In this document: positions 1-10,100 of the stretch, in pieces
Layout: every line of letters begins with the position of its first letter
How positions within the stretch are numbered: the stretch's first letter is position 1
Source: Pomphorhynchus laevis
Taxonomy: Eukaryota; Acanthocephala; Palaeacanthocephala; Echinorhynchida; Pomphorhynchidae
Length of the DNA stretch: 64,000 bases
Assembly: GCA_012934845.2 (NCBI GenBank)
Contig: WNNJ02001874.1
Span: forward strand, 186,001 to 250,000
Direction of reading: 5' to 3'
The notes under the pieces: generated by a model
The model's database searches: none
What the model was told of the DNA's origin: nothing
Seen by the model: only the letters and a program-made list of their open reading frames with translations
Translations under genes and position numbers: made by a program

Positions 1-123
1 TTTTGAGAGTTTACAACCAATTCCCGTGTACTTTTATGAACACGGACAAGCTTTGAAGTTGGATGCGATTCCAAAGATTGCGATGTATGGACACTTGTTC
101 GTGTTAAAATATCCGACCACTCA

Positions 124-1296
124 GTGTATAAACTTAAACATTTCACTTGCGGTTTTTGTACATCAGTACGACTACTACAGTTATCCTGCTCATCTACTCC
201 TGTATCACACACTACCACTCAGACCAATGCTGTTTTAGATGTTTCCCTCGCATCAACACCTGACTTCGCATCATATAATCCCATTATTGAACCTACTCTC
301 TCACACACTCCTCGTTCAACTACGTACCAAACTTCCATTAATCTTTCTCATTCTAACAATGCTAACGGCAAAGCTTTTCATCTCGTACCTCCTCTTTCCT
401 ATTCCTCCCCCAATCTAAATAAATCTCAAACTTCTTTATTCTCCTCACGAACTCCTTACTCGACCCCCCCTGTATCACCTCTCAATAATTTACACCCTTC
501 CATCAAAATCATTTCCAGTAACATTTCCGATCAACTAATTCAACACTCCATTCCTGTCACTCATGCCCCAACCTATTTTAATTCTCCTTACTCTACCTCC
601 CACGTAACACTTCCCAATAAGTTACATCCTTCATTTAAAATCATATCCAGTCACATCTCTGATCAACCGATTCAACACCCCGCTCCTGTCACACTTGCTC
701 CAACCAATATTAATTCTTTATCAAGCACCCCTGTCATTTCCACTTCTATCTGCTCATCTACCTCGACTCCAACCAGCTGTGTCCGTCCACCACTTCCACG
801 AAATCGTTTTCCTTCGCGCGATCGCTGTATAATCATATCAAACTTAAAGCTTTCCGAATCTGCTTCTCCACAATCTCTCCTCGATGATGATGTATCTGCT
901 TTCAGGTCTATCCTAGCAACCATTCTTCCTGATGATAACCCATCACTCTTCAATAATATCGCTCCTGTATCCTTTATTCGTTTAAACAAATCCACTAAAT
1001 CAAATCATCTCAGTCCTCCACTCTTAAAAATCGTTTTCCGACATAGTTCACATGCCTCTTCGGTACTCTCCCAACGTTTTAAACTTCTTACCACTTCATC
1101 TACTTGCCGTATCTTTCCTGACCGCTCCACTTCTGATATTGCCCAGCTCAATTTAGCTCGCATTGAAAAACATCGACGTGAAACAAACGGCGAGTCATCC
1201 TTATCTATACGTAAAATCAACGGAAATTTTCACGTTCTTCACACAAGGCCAAAAATTCGATGGCGTCCCATCTCTCCCCCTTGTCTTCTTCGCTAG
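124..1296 (+). CDS. CR1-like LINE ORF1 protein, C-terminal part
   Basis: This is a 390-codon open frame. No ATG is convincing near its beginning, so the true start may lie outside the window. The first 230 residues are Ser/Thr/Pro-rich and low in complexity. They include a tandem duplication of a 44-residue (132-bp) unit, with copies beginning near 491 and 623. Residues from about 235 look like an RNA-recognition-like ORF1 core (RCIIISNLKLSES, then FIRLNKSTKSN, then a basic helix around ARIEKHRRE). The frame ends 37 nt inside ORF2, which uses another frame. A related RRM-like part occurs on the minus strand at 43130-42700. The role inferred from the family is RNA binding and particle assembly for retrotransposition. 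Confidence 0.6.
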   Translation: MYKLKHFTCGFCTSVRLLQLSCSSTPVSHTTTQTNAVLDVSLASTPDFASYNPIIEPTLSHTPRSTTYQTSINLSHSNNANGKAFHLVPPLSYSSPNLNKSQTSLFSSRTPYSTPPVSPLNNLHPSIKIISSNISDQLIQHSIPVTHAPTYFNSPYSTSHVTLPNKLHPSFKIISSHISDQPIQHPAPVTLAPTNINSLSSTPVISTSICSSTSTPTSCVRPPLPRNRFPSRDRCIIISNLKLSESASPQSLLDDDVSAFRSILATILPDDNPSLFNNIAPVSFIRLNKSTKSNHLSPPLLKIVFRHSSHASSVLSQRFKLLTTSSTCRIFPDRSTSDIAQLNLARIEKHRRETNGESSLSIRKINGNFHVLHTRPKIRWRPISPPCLLR

Positions 1297-2571
1297 TCGA
1301 TCTCGCTCCTAAGCATACTTTTCGTCTTAGTCTATTCAATACTCGCTCCATTCTTCATAAAGCTGATATGCTTCTCGATATCTTCGATCAATTATCTATC
1401 GATATTCTCTGCATTACCGAATCCTGGCACACTGACTCCAACGATCTTGCTATTCGTCGTCTATGTCGCTCTGGTTGTTCTCTAGTTGAATCAGCTCGTC
1501 AAATTACATCTCATACATCTACTGCGTCTAACCATGGCGGTATTGTTGCCATTGCTCGTCACCCAATGTCTTTACGTAAAATCAACGTTAACATCCGTTA
1601 CACCTCGTTCGAATTACTCATATGCAGATTATCAACGCCTTTCCCTCTGGAACTTGTGATTGTATACCGTCCAGGTTCAGTTGCCCCATCACGTATCTTC
1701 TTTAACGACCTTGCAGATCTAATGTCTCACTGTTCATTGTCTTATACTCCTTCTTTTGTTCTCGGTGACTTTAACATTCGTCTTGATCGCCCGTCTGACT
1801 CTGACTCTATCACTTTAACTAATCTTTTTTCTGATTTTAACTATAAATTACTTTCAACAAGCCCAACTCATATTCTCGGCGGTGCTCTCGACATCATTGC
1901 TGTTCCTAACTGCTTCAATGACTATACCTCCTTGTCAATTACTGATCCTGGTTTGTCCGATCATTTCCTTGTCACTCTTACTCTTACTCGTCCCCATCCT
2001 CCTTCTCCGCCTTTACCATTATCTACACCAAGTCGACCCTGGAAGCTTCTCGATATCCCTATTCTCTGCACAGCCTTACTCAATTCTTCACTCTTTTCAC
2101 TTCCTCTTAACTATCTCTCTCCCGATGATCTCTGCATTCTGTTTGATTCTGAACTTACGTCGATCCTCAATAACCTTCTACCTAGTCGACTTCGACGTTC
2201 CCAGCGCTTGCGCCATGCTCCCTGGTTCGATTCTGACTGTAGTCTTTCTAAGCGTCGACTCCGTCACTCTTTTCGTATGTATAAACGCTTTCTTAAACGT
2301 TCACCCAACTCACTCCCTCCAAATCTTCGTGATTCCTACTTTTCTCAACGCCGTTCACATCTCATTCTTATACGTGCTAAACGTACTATCTTTTGGCAAA
2401 ATCAACTCGAGTCATCTTCCAACTCTAAATCTCATTGGAAAATCTTAAACTCAATTCTTTCACGATCATCATCCCCTTGTAATATAAATCCTGATGAATT
2501 TTCTTCTTATCTACAAACTATGTTATCTAATTTACTTTCCCTACTACCCATAGCCCCCTTGTACCCACTCT
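1260..2571 (+). pseudogene. CR1-like LINE ORF2, endonuclease part only
   Basis: ORF2 starts with ATG at 1260 and overlaps the end of ORF1. An APE/EEP endonuclease is visible: LFNTRSI near residue 24, catalytic ITESWH with Glu near residue 53, VLGDFNI near 168, and LSDHFLVTL near 232. A basic linker follows (LRHAPWFDSDCSLSKRRLRHSFR). The element-derived part ends at position 2571, before any RT motif. Downstream codons to 2783 read into the TTA repeat and the next LINE and are not part of the protein. The protein would nick target DNA to prime reverse transcription. This copy cannot do so alone because it has no RT. Confidence 0.75.
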
Positions 2572-2633
2572 TCATTATTATTATTACACTTGATAATAAT
2601 AATTATTATTATTATTATATAATAATTATTACA
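2572..2633 (+). repeat. TTA/TAA-rich simple sequence at a LINE-LINE junction
   Basis: This is an interrupted run of TTA, TAA and ATT triplets. It lies between the broken end of the CR1-like copy and the 5' repeats of the next LINE. Similar tracts occur at the other head-to-tail LINE junctions near 6780-7040, 10260-10295 and 13650-13676. Confidence 0.7.
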
Positions 2634-2678
2634 ACTAACGACTTGCAGACTAACGACTTGCAGACCAACGACTTACAG
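2634..2678 (+). repeat. 15-bp tandem repeat, three copies, in LINE 5' UTR
   Basis: There are three units of ACTAACGACTTGCAG; the third carries two changes. They sit about 90 bp before the ORF1 start of the LINE that follows. Tandem repeats at LINE 5' ends often belong to the internal promoter; that role is only inferred here. Confidence 0.8.
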
Positions 2679-2767
2679 ACTAAATTGCGCGTTCAACCTA
2701 CAATCAAATCAAGATTTATTAACGTAACTACAATAACATCAAGTATATCAAGTGTATCATTGCGCTT

Positions 2768-3829
2768 TTGCCATCACAAATGACGAATTCAGAACGCTGC
2801 TGTTCATGCAATGGAAACAACGCCTTATGTAAAAGTTGTAGTTGTGTCAATGGGGGCAGGCCTTGTTTGGGGTGTTTGCCTTCAAAGAAGGGAAGGTGTC
2901 ACAATGACGGATCGCGGTCATCCCAAAAGCAAGTATCCTCAGTAGAAACTATACCCATCACAAATTATCAGTCGATTGCCCCCTTTCAATCTGATACTTG
3001 CAATCCAATAATATCGGATTTTGTCACGCATGAAATAAAATGTACGAATGAAAATTGTAGTCTTTACACAGTTATCAGGGTCCCCGTTCGGATATCTCGT
3101 GAGTTCTTTCAGCAAGACTTCTTGTGCGGCACATGTGCAGCTTCTAAAATCTCTTATATTATGGAGGAACTGAAAAAGCAGGAAGGGTTGATTAAAAGCT
3201 TAGAGTCTGATTTTGCAGCTCTTAAGCTTTCGATACCAGAATCTTCTTCTCAACACATTGAAAACATTTCAAAACGTTCCTTTGCAGAGGTTGTTCGACG
3301 CGAAGTTACACGGTCAGTAATTGCTGCTTCTTCGGCATCAATCCAAAATAATAGTCCACTTAATATCATTAAAGCTTGCGAATCACAGGCGAAACGCTCA
3401 AATACAGTTATTATTAGAAATTTACCAATTTCTGAGGATGAACAAAAATCTATTCAGGCTTTATTCAGGGAGATTGGTTTTGTTTTACCAGCAGACAAAA
3501 AATTCTCATTTTTCAGACTTCCTGCAAAGCGGAGTGATGTGCCTCCGTGGCTCTTAATTTCTCTAGATGGACATTATGTAGATACTATTATTCGATCAGC
3601 TCACCGTTTGAAATCGTCAGTTCTTTTCCAGAGAGTATACATTCAACCAAATTTGTCCCCGGCGGAACGTGAGATTCAAAACGCGTTGCGCGCCGAACTT
3701 AAAAAGAAACGCCTGGCTGATCCGTCTGGCATATATCGCATAAGAAATACTCGTGTTTTGAGAGTGGGTGAGACTACAACTAGTACTGAGGAAACTATGT
3801 CTGGGATAGAAATTTCTTCGCCTATATGA
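2768..3829 (+). CDS. LINE ORF1: Cys-rich N-terminus, second Cys cluster, coiled coil, RRM-like core
   Basis: The protein has 353 residues. Residues about 10-42 form a Cys-rich module (CCSCNGNNALCKSCSC, then CLGC and a C-H pair) resembling CXC/tesmin-type zinc clusters. It is closely similar to the N-termini of the single-ORF LINEs at 7198 and 10528. A second Cys set follows (CTNENC, later FLCGTCAAS), perhaps a degenerate PHD-like finger. A predicted coiled coil comes next (IMEELKKQEGLIKSLES). After that is an RRM-like core (NTVIIRNLPISEDEQ) with a basic C-terminal segment. The expected role is an RNA chaperone for the element. ORF1 ends at TGA 3827-3829, followed directly by CTA. The frame stays open beyond it. 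Confidence 0.8.
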   Translation: MPSQMTNSERCCSCNGNNALCKSCSCVNGGRPCLGCLPSKKGRCHNDGSRSSQKQVSSVETIPITNYQSIAPFQSDTCNPIISDFVTHEIKCTNENCSLYTVIRVPVRISREFFQQDFLCGTCAASKISYIMEELKKQEGLIKSLESDFAALKLSIPESSSQHIENISKRSFAEVVRREVTRSVIAASSASIQNNSPLNIIKACESQAKRSNTVIIRNLPISEDEQKSIQALFREIGFVLPADKKFSFFRLPAKRSDVPPWLLISLDGHYVDTIIRSAHRLKSSVLFQRVYIQPNLSPAEREIQNALRAELKKKRLADPSGIYRIRNTRVLRVGETTTSTEETMSGIEISSPI

Positions 3830-3838
3830 CTATGTGAA
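3821..3838 (+). promoter_or_regulatory. Candidate stop-codon readthrough site between LINE ORF1 and ORF2
   Basis: ORF1 ends ATA TGA CTA TGT. The next codons stay in the same frame and run without a stop through the endonuclease and RT to 6664. UGA followed by CUA is a recognised leaky-termination context in animals and RNA viruses. No in-frame ATG lies before the conserved start of the endonuclease (ILLFNVEG). This supports readthrough or non-AUG restart rather than ordinary initiation. There is no experimental support in hand. Confidence 0.5.
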
Positions 3839-6664
3839 GAGCCTTTCCCTTTTTCTGCTTCCTCAATTGTTACTAATTTTGATTTCTCGAAGGTTAGCAT
3901 TCTTTTATTTAATGTTGAAGGCTTATCATCTCTGCTTAATCTGGGTTTGGCCTCGTGGATTCAGCGTTTTGATGCGGTAATTTTCAATGAGACTTTTAGT
4001 CTGAATCATCTTTCTCTACAAGGGTTCTATACCTTTGACCTACCTGCCCGCTCACACGGTAGAGGTCGTCCATTTGGTGGTGTTATACTAGCAATAAAGT
4101 GTTTGCCTTCAACTTGGTCTCACTCTGTCTCAGATAATTGCATTTGTCTTGTAACTCCTTATCTGGTTATCATTGCGGTTTATTTTAATCCCGACTTCTC
4201 TGCGGCTGACATTATTGATGAAATTTCACAGCTTTGTTCTAATTTGCCATCTAATTCGAGAGTTTTTGTTGGTGGTGATTTTAATGCAAAATATTCAGTT
4301 CCATATAGACCAAAACTTCAACAGCTTATTAGTTACTTTGCATCTATGAACTTAAAACTTTGTATCCCCGCTGAGAAATGGTCTTATGAGTGTTATCGGT
4401 CGAGAAGTTTATTAGATTTTGCCTTTTCTAATTGCGAGGTAACGAAGATGAATACCATGCTTGCCTCTGAATGGTCTTTGATACGCAAGCATAAGCCGGT
4501 AAACTGTATAGTCAATTTTCATTCTCAGATATTAGAATCTCCAACTAGATTGTGTCACTCTCGTATTGTGAATCCCGAGTCTTTAAATATCCAAGTGGTT
4601 CTTAAAGCTTATTCTCTTATGTCAACTGGTCAACATCATGTAAGTGCTGATCTTTTGACTGCGGCAATAGTTCAGAGTTGTGGTTCGTCTTCCAGTCGGC
4701 GCTTCACGAGTCGTCCTTTTAATTATCGCAAGTGGCCTATCCTGCAAGAAATGCAGCGAACACTGCTTAGAATGTCTCGCGATTGTAGTAGTGGGCATTC
4801 TACAAAGGAGGCTTATATTGTCCTTCGACGGGTTTATACCAAAATGTTGCAGACTTTTCACCGAGATCGTTTGTACGCAGAAGAGTGTCATCGATTAAGT
4901 TTGGCAGAGAGCTTTCCATGGAAAGTCCATTCTAAACATCATAATAAAATCATGTCTTTAGTTCCGCTTTCCAAGTGGGTTGATCACTTTCGCTCTTTCC
5001 TCCATCTCGATGATCTATCGTTGTCATTGCCAGCTAATAATTTTGATTTTGACGGTTCCTCTGGTTTGATAGATACACCCTTTTCCATTGATGAAATTGA
5101 AGGATGCCTTGCGCGGATGCATGTGAAGAAAGCTAGTGGTCCGGATAATCTCTGCGTGGAGCAACTCCGAGCTACATTCCACATATTTGGCAGCTATTGG
5201 ACCTTTATGTTCAATTCTCTACTCTATGGATCCTGTTTGCCATTCTCTTGGAAAGAGGGGATAGTGAAAGTTCTATATAAGGGCACCGGTCCTTTGGAAT
5301 CTCCAGACTCTTATCGCGGAATTTTCCTTTTAAACCACGTTTATAAATTATTGTCGTTTGTATTAACTTCTCGACTAGCTAAGCACTGTTCTTCGTTATT
5401 GCCTGAAGAACAATTTGGATTTCGGCAAGGTCGCTCGACTTGTGATGCTATCAGTCTAGTGCGTTCTTCTGTAGTCAACTGTATTTCTAATAAAAATTCA
5501 TTATATGCCATCTTTATTGATTTTCGTAGAGCATTTGACTCAGTCAATCGAAATATCCTACTTTCTAAGCTGCATAATAATTGTAATCTTCGTGGGCGCT
5601 TTCTTCGCCTACTATATCAGATTCTATTACCTAACCGTGTCAAGGTATTCGATGATTTAGCATACTCTGACTTCTTCACAGTTAATCATGGCGTATTGCA
5701 GGGGGACCCAATCAGTCCTCTATTATTTTCAATCTTCGTTATTGATTTACCACCGGTTATACGGTCTTTTGCAAACGAAGTTGAGTTGGCGCTATATGCT
5801 GACGATCTTGTGATCCTGACAAGAAACCTAGGCACGGCTCAAAAGGCACTCGATGGCTTGACTGTATTTTGTAGTCGGAATGAACTAGACATCAACATTT
5901 CAAAATCAAAGGTAGTGAAGTTCCGCGGTGGTGGTCGTTTATCCAAGCATGACTCGCTTTTTATAAAGTCTCAGACACTAGAGTTCTGTACTAATTATAA
6001 GTATCTTGGCGTTCTATTAACGTCTAGATGGTCTTTTACCGCGCACCTTGAGGCTAAATCTTCTAAGATTGCAATTAAAACGGCTTCATATCCTCAACTA
6101 AGGAAGCTGTCGTTTGAAGGAGCGTTGAGATATTTCGAGTTAATGCTCCTACCAATTATTCAGTATGGGTTGGCAACATTCTGGGAGGACCTCACTGAGT
6201 TAAATTTTAGACAGATTGATAGGTGTCAGGCCCGATTTTTGAAACATATAGTTGGAGTATCCAATAAATGTAGTACGACAGCGATCACATACTTGGCAAA
6301 AATAAAGCCGCTTAGTGTCCGATTATGTAGTAGTCTTAGATGTGTTCAAACGTCTAGTTATCTCCAACATTTGGTAGCTCTTGAGACTAAATTCTTAAAC
6401 GTGGATCATGATTTAGCCAATTCTCCTGTGTACCTGCAAAACAGTTGGAGATCACCGTTAAATGTGAAACGCCCATTGATATGGAGGTTATCTATTCATG
6501 GTTTTCATGATAACTACTGTCGCCGACTTCTCGCTTGTCATCGCCGTGATTCTTCTTGTATATGCCGCTTCTGTGCTTCTTCCTGTGATGCATTGCTCCA
6601 TGCTCTAGCCTGCCCTCAACTCAGCCTTATGTCACTTCAAGAGATTAATGATCTTCGTCATTGA
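3830..6664 (+). CDS. LINE ORF2: endonuclease, reverse transcriptase, CCHC finger
   Basis: The open frame continues directly from the ORF1 stop, about 945 codons. It opens with an APE-like endonuclease. ILLFNVEG holds the first conserved Asn, followed by VIFNETF with catalytic Glu and VGGDFNAK near 4270. The usual SDH near the domain end appears as KHKPVN, which is unusual. RT motifs follow in order: ASGPDNL, YRGIFLLNHVYKLL, FGFRQGRST, FIDFRRAFDSV, GVLQGDPISPLLF, LYADDLVIL (about 5794) and YKYLGVLL. The C-terminus carries a CCHC finger (CICRFC...HALAC, 6553-6615). Together these do target-primed reverse transcription in the nucleus. A start at TTG 3947 is possible but would remove the first endonuclease motif. 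Confidence 0.85.
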   Translation, partial: LCEEPFPFSASSIVTNFDFSKVSILLFNVEGLSSLLNLGLASWIQRFDAVIFNETFSLNHLSLQGFYTFDLPARSHGRGRPFGGVILAIKCLPSTWSHSVSDNCICLVTPYLVIIAVYFNPDFSAADIIDEISQLCSNLPSNSRVFVGGDFNAKYSVPYRPKLQQLISYFASMNLKLCIPAEKWSYECYRSRSLLDFAFSNCEVTKMNTMLASEWSLIRKHKPVNCIVNFHSQILESPTRLCHSRIVNPESLNIQVVLKAYSLMSTGQHHVSADLLTAAIVQSCGSSSSRRFTSRPFNYRKWPILQEMQRTLLRMSRDCSSGHSTKEAYIVLRRVYTKMLQTFHRDRLYAEECHRLSLAESFPWKVHSKHHNKIMSLVPLSKWVDHFRSFLHLDDLSLSLPANNFDFDGSSGLIDTPFSIDEIEGCLARMHVKKASGPDNLCVEQLRATFHIFGSYWTFMFNSLLYGSCLPFSWKEGIVKVLYKGTGPLESPDSYRGIFLLNHVYKLLSFVLTSRLAKHCSSLLPEEQFGFRQGRSTCDAISLVRSSVVNCISNKNSLYAIFIDFRRAFDSVNRNILLSKLHNNCNLRGRFLRLLYQILLPNRVKVFDDLAYSDFFTVNHGVLQGDPISPLLFSIFVIDLPPVIRSFANEVELALYADDLVILTRNLGTAQKALDGLTVFCSRNELDINISKSKVVKFRGGGRLSKHDSLFIKSQTLEFCTNYKYLGVLLTSRWSFTAHLEAKSSKIAIKTASYPQLRKLSFEGALRYFELMLLPIIQYGLATFWEDLTELNFRQIDRCQARFLKHIVGVSNKCSTTAITYLAKIKPLSVRLCSSLRCVQTSSYLQHLVALETKFLNVDHDLANSPVYLQNSWRSPLNVKRPLIWRLSIHGFHDNYCRRLLACHRRDSSCICRFCASSCDALLHALACPQLSLMSLQEINDLRH

Positions 6665-6749
6665 TCAAAAAACGACGCATTAAGAAGACAATATGTATAC
6701 TTCAAATTTTGTTGATTCTGACTAATTTCCTATTTTGTAATTATTTGCC

Positions 6750-6763
6750 CAGCCGAAAGGCGG
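6750..6763 (+). other. 3' UTR hairpin with GAAA tetraloop (LINE 3' end)
   Basis: GCC-GAAA-GGC forms a short GNRA-capped hairpin about 30 nt before the TTATTA-rich tail of the two-ORF LINE. Such hairpins near the 3' end serve as RT recognition sites in some LINEs, such as the L2-like eel element. That role here is inferred. Confidence 0.5.
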
Positions 6764-6795
6764 AACGGGAAATAAAAAACTCTGTATTATTATTA

Positions 6796-7036
6796 TAATA
6801 AACTATGTTAAACAGCTATGAAACGCTACGGAACTATGTTCCATAGCTGTTAAACAGCTACGGAACTATGTTAAACAGCTTGAATCAGGTTTTCTCAGAA
6901 GAAATTGTAGACAATGATTTCTATCGTTGAACTAATGCCCATTTGCGGGTATAATGTGTATTCGTTATTTATTATTAATAATAAAAATTTAAAATAAAAA
7001 AAAATAATAATAATTATAATAATAATACCTTAAAAT
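6796..7036 (+). mobile_element. 3'-terminal fragment of a single-ORF (R2-like nuclease) LINE
   Basis: From about 6868 to 6995 the sequence is the reverse complement of 15765-15893. It encodes the last residues of that family's protein (FSEEIVDNDFYR, then stop) and its 3' UTR with the CCC-ATTTGC-GGG hairpin at 6938-6949. A TAA-rich tail follows to about 7036. The 5' junction (6800-6880) is scrambled by short direct and inverted duplications of CGGAACTATGTT and AACAGCTA. This resembles template switching during 5' completion. Confidence 0.7.
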
Positions 7037-7104
7037 AAGTCTTGGTTATTGAAACTCTTACAACAACGTTGAGCTTAAAAAAAAGTTTGAGATAAAATAA
7101 CATA

Positions 7105-7124
7105 CATGTTCTAGCAAATTACAG
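7105..7124 (+). repeat. 5' UTR motif TGTTCTAGCAAATTACA, one copy
   Basis: The same 17-18 nt motif occurs in the 5' UTR of the next element (10315-10372), there in two full copies and one shortened copy. Adjacent sequence resembling AAAAAGTTTGAGATAATAACATACA also recurs at 17126-17153. It may be a promoter or packaging element; function unknown. Confidence 0.6.
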
Positions 7125-7197
7125 TCTGACAGCGAAGGCAGAAGAAGTATTTTTCAAGAAAACATCTAAATACAAAGCAAATAACAATCCTCAATTA

Positions 7198-10100
7198 ATG
7201 CCAAAGGGCAAACCTGCGACTGAGCTGAAATGCTGTTCATGCAATGGCCCAAACGCGAAATGCAAAGGCTGTCAGTGTGCTAAGAAGAAAATATTTTGCT
7301 TAAACTGTTCCGCAGTAAATTGTACAAATCATCATGTTGATTCCAGTCCAACTGATATAACTAATGTGTCTATGTCAACCATGAAACAAACTAATTCAAA
7401 CCTATCAATGTCATATTATAGAGGTTGTCATGTTGCTCATCCACTAATTATCGATTGCACATACGATACATCAGGAGACTCTGAAAATTTATCCGTGATC
7501 GACATCTTTACGAGAGTTGTACATTGGCAACCTAACTTATTCAGACTTCCGAAATGTATAGAATCCAAAAAATTTATATCAGAGCTTGCACGTATATACA
7601 GGGATTCGTTAACTAATTCGGAAGATTTTCATAAGTACATAATCTTTAGTCATCTAATTCTACAAAGGAACGTACGTAATACTATTAAATCATTAAAAGC
7701 AACTTTATCACGACGACTAGATCTGTGGTTCAAGAATGAATTTGGTAAATTATATGCGGAAGCCTTGGCGCTGCAAAGTATGAAAACATTGAAAGTGAAA
7801 TCACCAAAAACAAACGACTGGCGCAAAAGCTTCATCTCACTAGTAGAGAGCTCTAGATTGAGCACAGCAATACATCTTTTAGATCCTGAGTCTAAAGTTG
7901 GAGTTCCCTTGCTACCTGATGATTTGGTTGGTTCTAGATCCGTACGAGAATTATTACTTGACAAACACCCTGCGCAGGCTCCATTGAATCCAGATGCTAT
8001 TAACTGGAAGGTCCAAATTACTGCTCCAAGTTTCCATTCAGTGATATTCGATTCTATTAACAGTGAATTAATTATACACATGGCCAAACGGGTGAAAGGT
8101 GGTGCAGGTCCTTCTGGCTTAGATGCGTTAGCTTGGATGAATATGCTAACAAAATTTGGTAACGAATCAATACAATTGGCTGAAGCTCTCTCAATATTTG
8201 CACGGTCTCTAGCAACTGAACACTTGCCTAATGATGTTACAAAAGTACTGACTACTAATAGATTAATTGCCTTAACGAAAGAATCAGGTATAAGGCCTAT
8301 AGGCATTGGAGACGTTAGTAGAAGAATAATGTCAAAGGCTATTCTCTCTCTCCTTTCAGACGACATACAACAAGTTTGTGGACGATTACAAATGTGTGCT
8401 GGTCAGCGAGCCGGAGTTGAGTGTGTCACCCACGCAGTTCGTGATTGCTTGTTCAGAAATCCTGACGCAGTTCTTTTGACGATCGACGCAGATAATGCAT
8501 TTAATAGAATTAACAGATCAGCAGCTCTTATTAACATTTCTCGCATATGTCCATCGATGTCTACAGTATTGCACAACCTCTATGATAGTCCATCCCAATT
8601 ATCGATTGGAAATGAATTTATAACATCTTACGAAGGCTTCACACAGGGCGATGTACTATCAATGTCTGCTTACGCAGTAGCGACCATACCGCTATTGAAG
8701 GTCATCGAAGACAAATTCCCTCGTATCAATCAATTCTGGTACGCGGATGATGGTAATTTAGTCGGTGAAACTAATCAAATCTACAACTCATTCAAATTTC
8801 TATGCGAACACGGACCTGCTTTTGGATTCAATATAAATAAAGAAAAGTGTGTGCTGCTAACTACACCTGATAAAGCCACTGATATGTACAAACTGTTTAA
8901 AGACACAGGAATAAAAATCGCCGTCGATGGAACCATAGTATTGGGTGCTCCGATCGGGGATGATAATTATATTCACAAAACGATAAGCTCCAAAATTTCT
9001 AAATACTGCTTACTTGTTGATCGTTTAGCTGACGTCGGTGTTATTGATTTACAGGTAAGCTATGCTAGTATGACCAGAGCTTTGCAGCATAAATATATAC
9101 ACATGCAACGAACGACGAATTGCTTAAATGGCTGGTTCGATGAATTAAATGATACTATTCGGCGTCGCTTTGACGAACTTTTTAATTTGAACTCAACGAA
9201 CGACAATTCCATGTGGCCATTATTTTCGCTCCCATTAAGACATGGTGGTCTAGGCATAGTTGACCCACGAGTCACAGCACAAGTAGAGTTCGAAAACTCT
9301 GAGAAGCTATGTCTTCCTTATTTAGGCGGCTTGTATGGGGTTGAGTTAAAGGCGGAGCAAGATAAGTATATTTCCCAGATACGCACATCAAAAAACGAGA
9401 TGCACAAATCGCTACTTATGGATAAGCTATCTGATTTAGATAAAACTACTATATGCATATTGGAGCACCTACAAGTCAAGGGTGCTTCCTCATGGCTATC
9501 CACGTATCCTACAAATGACCGTTGTACTCGTCTTAATAATATGGAATTTCGGGATGCAATTGGAGCTCGGTACAATAGACTGTCTTGCGATGTTCCCTTA
9601 CATTGCCCATGCGGTGAACGAACATCACTGGCACACTCACTAACTTGTCCAACTGGAGGTCATCCTTCGATTAGACACGATTTGATTCGTGATATATTAT
9701 CCAATACCATGACCGAAATTTGCGATAATGTCCAGACAGAACCAGCTTTGAAATCAGTACATCATAGTATCGTGTTCGAGCGCACAAGCACTTCTAGAGA
9801 TCATGAAGCACGTTTAGACATTGCTTGCTATGGATTTTACGGAGGTCGTTCTGAGCGAACTTTATTCGACACATGCGTATTCAACGCATTCGCGCCGTCC
9901 AACCTCTCGAAGTCAACAACGTCCGCCTTTGAATTCCACGAAAAGCGAAAAATCGCAAAGTATCAAGAGAGAGTCATACTAATAGAGAGGGCAAACTTTG
10001 CGCCATTGGTGTTTTCTTGTTTTGGTGGTGAAAGTAAATCGTCGGTCACGATAATTCAGCGCATTGCTCGTAAATTGGCAATTAGAAAAAGACACACATA

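Larger units (their letters stand above)
1..2571 (+). mobile_element. CR1/L2-like LINE, 3'-truncated copy (copy 1)
   Basis: The window opens inside a non-LTR retrotransposon. It carries the distal part of ORF1 and an ORF2 that holds the endonuclease and the start of the linker/RT region. Its sequence matches the copy at 48990-51195 almost base for base from 2035 onward, up to position 2571. There it stops abruptly and runs into a TTA-rich stretch and the next LINE. LINEs normally lose 5' sequence, so loss of the 3' half here points to disruption by the following element. The family assignment rests on the order RRM-like ORF1, overlapping ORF2, APE-type endonuclease and the RT seen in the other copies. 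CR1/L2-like is my best call; the exact clade is not certain. Confidence 0.8.
2634..6795 (+). mobile_element. Two-ORF endonuclease-RT LINE with Cys-rich ORF1, near full length
   Basis: The element spans 5' repeats, ORF1 (2768-3829), ORF2 (3830-6664), and a short 3' UTR with a GNRA-capped hairpin. It ends in a TTATTA-rich tail. Both frames are open over their whole length, so the copy looks young. The two ORFs share one reading frame and are separated only by a TGA. The RT and the terminal CCHC finger place it among APE-endonuclease LINEs, but the clade is not clear to me. It inserted where the preceding CR1-like copy is broken. Confidence 0.85.

Noticed and set aside
672-1220. Open frames on the minus strand opposite the CR1-like ORF1
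   Set aside because: They mirror a real, family-supported + strand frame, have no motif of their own and end at arbitrary points.
7650-8366. 238-codon minus-strand open frame inside the intact single-ORF LINE
   Set aside because: It is antisense to the RT core, has no family resemblance and is explained by codon bias of the sense frame.
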